Source of the DNA: Ignavibacteriales bacterium
GTDB lineage: Bacteria > Bacteroidota > Ignavibacteria > Ignavibacteriales > SURF-24
Assembly: GCA_026390815.1 (NCBI GenBank)
Contig: JAPLFH010000007.1
Span: forward strand, 124,001-188,000
Reading direction: 5' to 3'
Length of the DNA: 64,000 nucleotides
Shown here: one piece after another, positions 36,990-44,355 of the stretch
Layout: each line of letters begins with the position of its first letter
Position numbering within the stretch: position 1 is the stretch's first letter
Position numbers and translations under genes: made by a program
Notes under the pieces: generated by a model
The model's input: the letters and a program-made list of their open reading frames with translations, nothing else
Databases searched by the model: none
What the model was told of the DNA's origin: nothing

Positions 36990-38507
36990 ATGAATACAAC
37001 TGGCCCATATCTTAAAATGTTCGGGATAACAAAAGAATTTCCCGGAGTTCTTGCACTGGAAAAAGTAACTCTCGAAATTTTTGAGGGAGAAATACACTCC
37101 ATAGTTGGAGAGAATGGTGCTGGCAAATCTACACTTATAAAAATTCTTGGCGGTGTTTACCCAGCGCAATCTTATACAGGCAAAATTATTTTCCTGGAAA
37201 AGGAAATGCAATTCAGAACCATACGTGATTCTGAAAAAGCCGGCATTGCGGTTATCCACCAGGAATTAAACCTCGTTCCATATTTAACTATTACCGAAAA
37301 TATTTTTCTTGGTAATGAATTAGTAAAATATGGCATTCTTGATCGTCACTCGATGATAAATGAAGCGCAAAAATTGCTCGATCAACTCGGACTTAATGTA
37401 TCAGCAGAAACTGAAGTTTACAAATTAGGAATTGGGCAACAGCAATTAGTTGAAATCGTAAAAGCGCTTTACAAAAAAAGCAAAGTATTAATTCTTGATG
37501 AACCAACCGCTGCTTTATCAGTAACCGAATCCGAATTACTGTTTAAGATTTTGAAGAATCTAAAAGAGCAGGGAAATTCCATTGTTTTCATCTCACACAA
37601 GCTGGATGAAGTATTGAATATCTCTGATAGAATTTCTGTTTTGCGCGATGGTAAAAATGCGGGGAGCGATATAGTTAAAAACTGGGATCGTCAAAAACTT
37701 GTGCAAGCATTGGTTGGAAGAGACTTAACGGAGATGTTCCCATATCTATCAGTTAAGCACGGAGGAAAAATTCTGGAAATTGAAAACCTGTCAGTTGAAA
37801 ACCCGGCAATTAAAGGAAAGAATTTATTGACTGATATTTCTTTTTTTGTAAATGAAGGTGAAGTGCTTGGTGTTTCCGGTTTGATGGGTGCAGGAAGAAC
37901 TGAATTGCTTTTAACAATTTTCGGTAATCCACCAGGATTGGTTCTCAGTGGTAATATTAAAATTGATGGTAAAGAAATAGTGATAGATTCTCCTTTGGAT
38001 GCAATTAAATACGGTTTAGCGCTGGTTCCCGAGGATAGAAAAAGTCTTGGGCTTGTTCTCGGAATGTCAATCATAGAAAATATTTCTCTTGTTCATCTGG
38101 AAAATTTTACAAAACTCGGTACGATTGATAATCAGGCTGAAGAAGTAAATTGCTCTTCAATTGCCGGGCAGTTAAATATCAAATCATCTTCGATGTATTC
38201 CGCTGCGGAAAGTTTATCGGGTGGTAACCAGCAGAAAATAGTTTTAGGAAAGTGGCTTCTTAAAGAGCCAAAGGTTTTTTTTCTGGATGAACCAACAAGA
38301 GGAATTGACATTGGTGCAAAAGTGGAAATCTATAAAATAATAAATCAGCTTAAGGAAAAAGGATTAGCGATTGTTGTGGTTTCCAGTGAATTACCTGAGT
38401 TGATAGGAATTTGTGATCGGATAATTATACTTAGAAGTGGCAGGATTACTGGAAATATTTCCAGGGACGAATTTACTCAAGAAAAAATTGCGGAGCTTTC
38501 AGTATGA
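36990..38507 (+). CDS. xylG: D-xylose ABC transporter ATP-binding protein
   Basis: Sugar-importer ATPase with two tandem ABC domains (505 residues). Domain 1 has Walker A 'GENGAGKST' and Walker B 'VLILDEPTAALS', with a signature-like 'LGIGQQQLVEI'. Domain 2 has an unconventional P-loop 'SGLMGAGRTE', signature 'LSGGNQQKI' and Walker B 'VFFLDEPTRGID', as in the RbsA/XylG family. ATG 36990 is preferred to the TTG at 36966 since the family starts near 'YLKMFGITKEFPG'; neither has a strong ribosome site. The stop overlaps xylH as ATGA. A 99-base gap after xylF holds repeat-like text ('tttgacgtttgacattttt'). Confidence 0.95.
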   Translation: MNTTGPYLKMFGITKEFPGVLALEKVTLEIFEGEIHSIVGENGAGKSTLIKILGGVYPAQSYTGKIIFLEKEMQFRTIRDSEKAGIAVIHQELNLVPYLTITENIFLGNELVKYGILDRHSMINEAQKLLDQLGLNVSAETEVYKLGIGQQQLVEIVKALYKKSKVLILDEPTAALSVTESELLFKILKNLKEQGNSIVFISHKLDEVLNISDRISVLRDGKNAGSDIVKNWDRQKLVQALVGRDLTEMFPYLSVKHGGKILEIENLSVENPAIKGKNLLTDISFFVNEGEVLGVSGLMGAGRTELLLTIFGNPPGLVLSGNIKIDGKEIVIDSPLDAIKYGLALVPEDRKSLGLVLGMSIIENISLVHLENFTKLGTIDNQAEEVNCSSIAGQLNIKSSSMYSAAESLSGGNQQKIVLGKWLLKEPKVFFLDEPTRGIDIGAKVEIYKIINQLKEKGLAIVVVSSELPELIGICDRIIILRSGRITGNISRDEFTQEKIAELSV

Positions 38508-39709
38508 AACTTGAAGTTAAAAATCTGAACATCAATTTCCGATTGTTAAGTATGGTAATCATCCTGATTGTAATGTGGATATTTTTCCGAATCCAGGTTG
38601 GTGAATTTTATTTTAATGGGGAAAGCATTGCTAAACTTAGCCGGGATATGGTGAGCTGGACGATATTGGCAGCTGGTGTTACTTTAGTTATTATTTCCGG
38701 TAACATCGATCTTTCCGTAGGTTCATTCCTTGCACTTATTGCAGCGTCGTGTGCATTATTGATTAATAAAGAAGGCGGTTATGGAATTCCAACTGAGTGG
38801 GCAGTTGTAATCGCACTTGTTATCGGGACATTTTTAGGATTTTTACAGGGAGTTTTAACTGCGTACTTCAAAATTCCTTCTTTTATTGTAACACTTGGTG
38901 GGCTATTTATTTTTAGAGGAATTACGCAGCAGCTCAGTGCGTTCGATCCACGTGTTCCTGATTCAAGCTGGATTGTTCAAATTGGTATTGGTTATATTCC
39001 TCCATTCGCTGGTTGGTTGATTGGTTTGGCAGCAGTTGCAGTAATTATTTTTCTTCAACTTAAGTCACGAATGAAAAAGAAGCGAATGAATATAAGCGAA
39101 GAAAAATTAATGTTTTTTATCCTTAAGATAATTTTCATTTCAGTATTGATTTTTCTTTTTATCTACAAAGTGAATGCGTATAAAGGTATTCCAAATCAAA
39201 CTCTAATAATGTTCATCGTTTTAATTTTACTTTACTTCATTGCAAAACACACAGTCTTTGGAAGACATATTTATGCAATTGGTGGTAATGTGCAAGCCGC
39301 AAGGTTATCTGGAATTAAAGTTGAAAGAAAAATTGTAACTGTCTTTGCCTTGATGGGGTTACTAACCGGAATAGCTGGTGTTATTTGGATGGCTCAGAAT
39401 CAGGGTTCAACAAAAAATGCCGGACAATTTTATGAACTGTATGCAATAGCTGCCGCAGTAATCGGTGGAACAAGTTTAATGGGTGGGAAGGGAACAATAC
39501 TTGGGACTTTTCTTGGTGGATTGGTAATGGCAACTGTAATCCAGGGAATGGATTATTCCAATCTGGATAACTGGCTGCAGCTTGTTGTAAGAGGTGCAGT
39601 TTTAGTATTTGCTGTTGGTATTGATATCGCAACCAAAAATCCTCCTCGTTGGATGCAAAGACTTAGATTTAAATTTCAGAATCGGGGAATGCGGGAAACA
39701 GTTAATTAA
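38504..39709 (+). CDS. xylH: D-xylose ABC transporter permease
   Basis: Inner-membrane permease of the ribose/xylose type (BPD_transp_2), 401 residues with about ten hydrophobic segments. Family motifs include '[21 protein letters not shown]', '[20 protein letters not shown]', '[20 protein letters not shown]' and '[20 protein letters not shown]' in sections. It is translationally coupled to xylG. A long hairpin follows at 39751, shared with the convergent kbl gene. Confidence 0.95.
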   Translation: MKLEVKNLNINFRLLSMVIILIVMWIFFRIQVGEFYFNGESIAKLSRDMVSWTILAAGVTLVIISGNIDLSVGSFLALIAASCALLINKEGGYGIPTEWAVVIALVIGTFLGFLQGVLTAYFKIPSFIVTLGGLFIFRGITQQLSAFDPRVPDSSWIVQIGIGYIPPFAGWLIGLAAVAVIIFLQLKSRMKKKRMNISEEKLMFFILKIIFISVLIFLFIYKVNAYKGIPNQTLIMFIVLILLYFIAKHTVFGRHIYAIGGNVQAARLSGIKVERKIVTVFALMGLLTGIAGVIWMAQNQGSTKNAGQFYELYAIAAAVIGGTSLMGGKGTILGTFLGGLVMATVIQGMDYSNLDNWLQLVVRGAVLVFAVGIDIATKNPPRWMQRLRFKFQNRGMRETVN

Positions 39710-39730
39710 ACAGGCACCAAAACATAAGTA

Positions 39731-39842
39731 CCAAACTCCAAATAAATAACAAATCCCAGTTTCTAAAAAAATATTTTTAGAAACTGGGATTTTGAATTTG
39801 TGTTTTGTTTATTATTCGTCATTTGGAATTTGGTAATTCCTT
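39731..39842. repeat. long hairpin / imperfect inverted repeat between xylH and kbl
   Basis: The core is a perfect 19-base stem (39751-39769 with 39774-39792) around AATA. It contains AAATCCCAGTTTCT and AGAAACTGGGATTT. Outside the core, 'ccaaactccaaat' at 39731 and 'atttggaatttgg' at 39821-39833 continue the symmetry imperfectly, making a ~110-base element. It lies between convergent genes and probably terminates both. The stem itself ends in a T-run too short for a standard terminator on either side. Confidence 0.75.
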
Positions 39843-39856
39843 CACCAAAATAACAA

Positions 39857-41089
39857 TTAAAATGATTTTTTAAATTTATCCAGAACTTCCAACGCATAAT
39901 CAATATCATACTCTGTGTGGTCAGCAGAAATCTGAAAACGAATCTCTTCATCACCTTTAGGAACAACCGGAAAATTTAATCCTGTAGCAAGTATACCATT
40001 TTCAATCAAAAATTTTACGCAATCACTTGTTGTTTTTGTATCCCTTAACATCAATGGAACTACTGGATGCTCACTTTCGATAACTTCATAGCCAAGTTTT
40101 ATCAAACCTTGTTCAAACTGTTTTTCTCTTGCCCGCATAAAATCCAAAAGCTCAATTCCTTTTGCCGAATCAACAATCTCGAGAGATTTCATGGCAGCAC
40201 AAGCTTCAGCAGTGGTAATTGGATTTGAGTAAATGTACATCGGGGAAGATTCTCTGAAATACTCTACAAATTTGGCAGATGAAGTTACGTAACCACCGTT
40301 TACTCCAAATGCTTTACCAAGCGTTCCAATCAGAACATCAATCCCTTTTGCGTTTGTATATTCAACAGTTCCTCTGCCATATTTTCCAAATGCGCCAACA
40401 CCATGCGAATCATCAACTATTGTAATAACACCTTCTTCAAATTCTTTATCAAATTTTTCAGCAATTGAAGAAATTATATCAAGTGGTGCATAATCACCGC
40501 GCATTGAAAAAATTCCATCGGAAATTATTAATAGTCGTTTACCTTGTCCAATTGTTTTCTTTATAATTTCTTCAAGATGATTCATATCCAGATGTTTATA
40601 AACTTCTTTTACTTTTGGGCGGGAAAGTTTAATTGCATTGATTATACAGTTATGGTTAAGTTCATCACTGATGACGATAGTTTCTGTATCTATCAATGAT
40701 GAAATAACGCTCATAATTGTTGCATATGCTGAAGAGAATATCATCGCTGCTTCTCTTCCATGAAATTGAGAAAGTTTTTTTTCGAGGTCGATGTGTGGTT
40801 TATAAGTGCCGCTTATGAATCTTACAGCACCGGGACCTGCGCCATATTTTTTTGCAGCTTCTTCTTCGGCTTCAATAACTTCTTTCCTGAGAGACATTCC
40901 AAGGTAAGAATTGGAATTCATCCTTAGAAATTCTTTTTCGCCAAATCCTTCAATAAAAAACCGGGGACCTTTTTTACCTTCAGCTAATTTAATTCCGGTA
41001 ACAACTTTCTCATTTCCTTTTGCAACACCTCTTGCTTTTAGATCAGCCACCTTATTTGCGAGAACTTTTTCTAATTTTTGAATCGGCAT
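39857..41089 (-). CDS. kbl: glycine C-acetyltransferase (2-amino-3-ketobutyrate CoA ligase)
   Basis: PLP enzyme of the alpha-oxoamine synthase family that cleaves 2-amino-3-ketobutyrate with CoA to glycine and acetyl-CoA. It has 410 residues. Motifs: 'NSNSYLGMSLRKEV', 'GAGPGAVRFISGTYKPHIDLE', 'DELNHNCIINAIKLSR', 'DDSHGVGAFGKYGRG' and the PLP-lysine region 'IGTLGKAFGVNGGYV'. The upstream gene encodes threonine dehydrogenase, which supports Kbl rather than BioF. It is about 10 residues longer than E. coli Kbl. The gap to tdh is 117 bases and contains a repeat copy. Confidence 0.9.
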   Translation of the reverse strand: MPIQKLEKVLANKVADLKARGVAKGNEKVVTGIKLAEGKKGPRFFIEGFGEKEFLRMNSNSYLGMSLRKEVIEAEEEAAKKYGAGPGAVRFISGTYKPHIDLEKKLSQFHGREAAMIFSSAYATIMSVISSLIDTETIVISDELNHNCIINAIKLSRPKVKEVYKHLDMNHLEEIIKKTIGQGKRLLIISDGIFSMRGDYAPLDIISSIAEKFDKEFEEGVITIVDDSHGVGAFGKYGRGTVEYTNAKGIDVLIGTLGKAFGVNGGYVTSSAKFVEYFRESSPMYIYSNPITTAEACAAMKSLEIVDSAKGIELLDFMRAREKQFEQGLIKLGYEVIESEHPVVPLMLRDTKTTSDCVKFLIENGILATGLNFPVVPKGDEEIRFQISADHTEYDIDYALEVLDKFKKSF

Positions 41090-41168
41090 ATTTTACTCCA
41101 TACTTATTTCAATTATAAAAATAATGACAAAAAAATAGACATATTTATTTGAACTGATGTTTCCACTT

Positions 41169-41202
41169 CACTTCGTAATCCGTAACTCATAATCCGGAAT
41201 TC
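41169..41202. repeat. copy of the cttcgtaat-type intergenic repeat
   Basis: 'cacttcgtaatccgtaact' and the following 'cataatccggaattc' match the right half of the element at 20520-20553 at most positions. It lies in the tdh-kbl gap. No full hairpin is formed here, so it looks like a partial or decayed copy. Confidence 0.45.
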
Positions 41203-41206
41203 AAAA

Positions 41207-42163
41207 TTATATTTCCACACCGAGCTTAACAGCTAACTTTTCAAACATATCTTTTGTCATTGTATCAAGATCGTAATCTGGTTTCCAGCCCCATTCCTCG
41301 CGTGCAGCAGTGTCATCAAGTTTGTTAGGCCAGCTATCGGCAATGTTTTGTTTCATAGGATCAACTCTGTAATGCATCTGGAAATTAGGAATGTGTTTTC
41401 TAATTACGGTAGCCAAATCTTCCGGATTTATACTCATTGCCGTAATATTAAATGCGTTTCTGTGTTTCAGTTTTGTAGGATCAGCAAGCATTAACTCAAT
41501 AGCTGCTTTAACTGCATCAGGCATATACATCATATCAAGCTGAGTTTGCGGACCAAGGTAACAGAAATATTTTTTGTGTTTAATTGCTTCGTAATAAATT
41601 TCTACAGCATAATCTGTTGTACCTCCACCGGGCAAAGTTTTATTAGAAATGATTCCAGGGTAACGAACACCACGTGTATCAACGCCAAATCTTTTATGGA
41701 AATAATCGCACAGAAGTTCTCCAGAAACTTTTGAAATTCCATAAATTGTTGTTGGGCGCTGGATTGTATCCTGCGGAGTATTATCAGGTGGCGTATTTGG
41801 ACCGAAAGCAGCAATAGAACTTGGAACGAATACACTGCATTTATGTTCACGGGAAATTTCAAGTACATTATAAAGTCCATTCATATTTAAATTCCAGGCA
41901 AACTGAGGTTTTTCTTCAGCAGCAGCAGAAAGAACGGCAGCCAGATGATAGATAGTATCTACCTGGTATTTTTTAACAACTTCTGCAAGAGACCGGATGT
42001 CTGTGCAATCAACTATTTCAAAAGGACCATCATCCTGTGCTTCTTTTATTCTAAATCGAATATCTGTTGCAATTACGTTTTCAACTCCAAATTTTTCTCT
42101 TAAAGCAAAAACCAACTCTGAACCAATTTGTCCTAATGCCCCGATGACAAGAATCTTTTTCAT
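41207..42163 (-). CDS. L-threonine 3-dehydrogenase, SDR/epimerase type
   Basis: NAD-dependent oxidation of threonine to 2-amino-3-ketobutyrate. It is 318 residues with a Rossmann motif 'VIGALGQIGSELV', a catalytic 'YGISKVSGE' (Y-x3-K), 'VPSSIAAFGPNTP' and the threonine-dehydrogenase-specific 'RYPGIISNKTLPGGGTTDYA' region. This is the short-chain type, unrelated to the zinc-dependent Tdh of E. coli. It is upstream of kbl on the same strand, making a complete Thr-to-Gly pathway. Confidence 0.93.
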   Translation of the reverse strand: MKKILVIGALGQIGSELVFALREKFGVENVIATDIRFRIKEAQDDGPFEIVDCTDIRSLAEVVKKYQVDTIYHLAAVLSAAAEEKPQFAWNLNMNGLYNVLEISREHKCSVFVPSSIAAFGPNTPPDNTPQDTIQRPTTIYGISKVSGELLCDYFHKRFGVDTRGVRYPGIISNKTLPGGGTTDYAVEIYYEAIKHKKYFCYLGPQTQLDMMYMPDAVKAAIELMLADPTKLKHRNAFNITAMSINPEDLATVIRKHIPNFQMHYRVDPMKQNIADSWPNKLDDTAAREEWGWKPDYDLDTMTKDMFEKLAVKLGVEI

Positions 42164-42376
42164 TTTTCCTCCGGTTAATAGATGCTGGAAATAATTTATT
42201 TTATTTCAACGATTCTAAAATAAAAAAATAATTTCACATAACATTGAAAGAATGATTTTCATTCCTTGAATAAATTCGTTTTAGTAATAATTCAAAAATT
42301 TAAAACTACCAGATTGGTCTGTGGTTAATTTAAATTATTTTTTATAATTTATTTCTTGTAATAAGTTTTATTAAAA

Positions 42377-42784
42377 ATGATTAAATCAAAACTTAAATAT
42401 GTAACATTCGTTTTTTTAATCCTTCTGATTGTTGGATGCAGAAAGGAAACTCCGGTTGATGTTGATAATTTAGTAACTGATAATTCTAATGAATTTATTA
42501 CGTTATCATCACCTCAATTTGGGCAAAAATATTCTCCCGGAAATAAATTGGCAATTAGATGGGAAACCACACCTGAAGTAAAAAAAGTAAACATTGATCT
42601 TTATAAAAAGAATGAGTTAAGAGGAGCAATTGCTCATCAAATTTCCAATCAGGGTTCCTTAGATTGGGATATACCTATTGATCTTACACAGTCTGTTCAT
42701 TATAAAATTAAAATTTCCAGCAGCAGTAATTCTGACGTTTTTATATTTAGTGGTGTTTTCAGTATAATTGGTTCAGGTAAATAA
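42377..42784 (+). CDS. small lipoprotein with Kre9/KNH-like domain
   Basis: 135-residue lipoprotein with signal 'FVFLILLIVGC' (Cys ~21). The mature part fits a Ser-Thr-rich/Kre9-like beta-sandwich: 'ITLSSPQFGQKYSPGNKLAIRW', 'VNIDLYKKNE', 'GSLDWDIPIDL', 'YKIKISSSSNSDVFIFSGVFSI'. This small Ig-like module is common in extracellular proteins of this bacterial group. It is followed 26 bases later by an acetyltransferase gene. The function is unknown. Confidence 0.75.
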   Translation: MIKSKLKYVTFVFLILLIVGCRKETPVDVDNLVTDNSNEFITLSSPQFGQKYSPGNKLAIRWETTPEVKKVNIDLYKKNELRGAIAHQISNQGSLDWDIPIDLTQSVHYKIKISSSSNSDVFIFSGVFSIIGSGK

Positions 42785-42809
42785 AATATTTTAAGAACAT
42801 TCGCTTAAT

Positions 42810-43394
42810 ATGAAAAGTAAAAAAACGGAATCAAACTCATTAACGTTTCTTCACCTCAATCCTTCTAACTGGAGTGACTTTGAAACTCTGTTTGGTGAAC
42901 GCGGTGCTTGTGGCGGTTGCTGGTGTATGTCTTGGAGATTAAAAACATCTGAATACAAAAAGAATAAAGGAATTGGAAATAAAAAATTTATGATGGGACT
43001 TGTTGAAAAAAGTGAAGAAACCGGGTTAATCTTTTATATCAATGCCGAACCAATCGCTTGGTGTTCAGTTGCTCCGCGCAATAGTTTTATCAAACTAGAA
43101 AACTCCAGGGTTTTGAAAAGAATAGATGATAAACCGGTCTGGTCAATAGTTTGTTTGTTTATTAGAAAGGATTTTAGAAGAAAAGGATTGTCGGTAAAAA
43201 TTCTAAATTGTGTTGTTGAATATTGCAAATCAAAAAAAGTTGAAATTTTAGAGGCATACCCCATTATTCCTTACTCCTCAAAAATACCTGATGCTTTTGC
43301 CTGGACAGGTTTTCTAACAGCTTATGAAAAAGCTGGATTTATTGAAGCAGCCAGAATAAGTCCTGCCAGACCAATTATGCGTTATTATTTATAA
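42810..43394 (+). CDS. GNAT-family N-acetyltransferase
   Basis: 194-residue acyltransferase. The N-terminal 'GACGGCWCMSWR' Cys motif marks a distinct GNAT subgroup. Acetyl-CoA-binding elements are 'WCSVAPRNSF', 'SIVCLFIRKDFRRKGLSVKIL' and 'LTAYEKAGFIEAARIS', the last near residues 169-184. The substrate is unknown; the enzyme is cytoplasmic. It lies 26 bases after the lipoprotein and 26 bases before the pdxH ATG, so the three may share a transcript. Confidence 0.85.
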   Translation: MKSKKTESNSLTFLHLNPSNWSDFETLFGERGACGGCWCMSWRLKTSEYKKNKGIGNKKFMMGLVEKSEETGLIFYINAEPIAWCSVAPRNSFIKLENSRVLKRIDDKPVWSIVCLFIRKDFRRKGLSVKILNCVVEYCKSKKVEILEAYPIIPYSSKIPDAFAWTGFLTAYEKAGFIEAARISPARPIMRYYL

Positions 43395-43420
43395 CAATCC
43401 GGTAGTATTAAAACTTGAAG

Positions 43421-44050
43421 ATGAATGACAAAACCATAAAATTACTTTCTTCACCTTTACTTGATGAAAATAATGTAAAATTAAATCCGTTCGATCAATT
43501 TGAAATTTGGATGCAAGATGCTACTAAAGCTAAAGTTTTTGTGCCTACCGCAATGACTTTAGCTACATCTACTAAAGAAGGAAAACCATCTGCAAGAATT
43601 GTTTTGTTAAAGAAAGTTGATGAAAGAGGTTTTATTTTTTTTACAAATTATCAGAGTAAGAAAGGGAAACAATTATCCGTAAATCCAAATGCTGCATTGG
43701 TATTTCATTGGAAGGAATTAGAAAGACAAATTAGAATTGAGGGATCAGTTAGAAAAATTTTACTTCAAGAATCAGACGAATATTTTAATAGCAGACCATT
43801 ATTAAGCAGAATTAGTTCTATAATTTCACCACAAAGTGAAATTGTACCGGACAGAAATTGGTTAGTAAAGCATTTTAAAGAAAAAGAATTTGAATCAATT
43901 GATAGATTAGTTCGACCACAAAATTGGGGAGGATACTGTCTAAAACCCACAGCAATTGAATTTTGGCAGGGAGGGATAAATCGTCTACATGATAGAATTT
44001 TATATAAAAAACAAAAATCTGGCTGGAAAATTGTACGGTTAGCCCCCTAA
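43421..44050 (+). CDS. pdxH: pyridoxamine/pyridoxine 5'-phosphate oxidase
   Basis: FMN enzyme that completes pyridoxal 5'-phosphate synthesis. It has 209 residues, as usual for PdxH. Motifs: 'ARIVLLKKVDERGFIFFTNYQS', 'GKQLSVNPNAALVFHWKELERQIRIEG', 'YFNSRPLLSRISS' and a C-terminal 'RLHDRILY...WKIVRLAP' carrying the PLP-binding and terminal R-L-x-P signature. ATG 43421 is chosen over an in-frame TTG two codons upstream. No strong ribosome site is seen. Transcription probably continues from the GNAT gene. Confidence 0.95.
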   Translation: MNDKTIKLLSSPLLDENNVKLNPFDQFEIWMQDATKAKVFVPTAMTLATSTKEGKPSARIVLLKKVDERGFIFFTNYQSKKGKQLSVNPNAALVFHWKELERQIRIEGSVRKILLQESDEYFNSRPLLSRISSIISPQSEIVPDRNWLVKHFKEKEFESIDRLVRPQNWGGYCLKPTAIEFWQGGINRLHDRILYKKQKSGWKIVRLAP

Positions 44051-44080
44051 AAATAATTCTAAATATTTTTCAAAAAACCA

Positions 44081-44109
44081 TTGACAACAGTTTAGATTTA
44101 ATCTATATT
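44081..44109 (+). promoter_or_regulatory. consensus-like sigma70 promoter upstream of a leader ORF
   Basis: TTGACA (44081-44086), a 17-base spacer and TATATT (44104-44109) almost match the sigma70 consensus. The expected start of transcription is near 44116, about 45 bases before the leader ORF and 240 bases before the T9SS gene at 44356. The long 5' UTR holds the ORF and a hairpin. Confidence 0.72.
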
Positions 44110-44160
44110 GCTCGTGAGGTTAAATAAACATTAATTTTTTTAATGACCAAAGGGGGTCAC

Positions 44161-44265
44161 ATGAAAATTTTAAAGAAACTTACTGTTTCTTGTGCTTCTA
44201 TTTTATATTCCGTATTTAAATACGAGAATCCAAATCCATTCATTTCTGAGAACCGATCGCCATAG
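44161..44265 (+). CDS. 34-codon leader ORF
   Basis: A very strong ribosome site ('aaagggggtcac') precedes ATG 44161. The reading frame encodes MKILKKLTVSCASILYSVFK followed by YENPNPFISENRSP and stops at 44265. The first 20 residues look like a short signal peptide with a Cys. It is below usual gene size and could be a leader peptide for the downstream T9SS gene, a small secreted peptide, or the remnant of a lost gene. No homologue is recognised. Confidence 0.45.
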   Translation: MKILKKLTVSCASILYSVFKYENPNPFISENRSP

Positions 44266-44284
44266 AAATCAATTTTTATATCGT

Positions 44285-44306
44285 TGATGATTATTCTAAA
44301 TCATCA
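44285..44306 (+). promoter_or_regulatory. hairpin in the 5' UTR of the FnIII T9SS gene
   Basis: TGATGATT (44285-44292) pairs with AATCATCA (44299-44306) around six bases. It lies after the leader ORF stop and 50 bases before the ATG of the large gene. The following T-run is interrupted, so it may be an attenuator-like or stabilising structure rather than a terminator. Confidence 0.4.
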
Positions 44307-44355
44307 TCTGTTTTAGTATTTAAAAAAGTTTAAAAATTGTAAAGGAGAAAATGTA

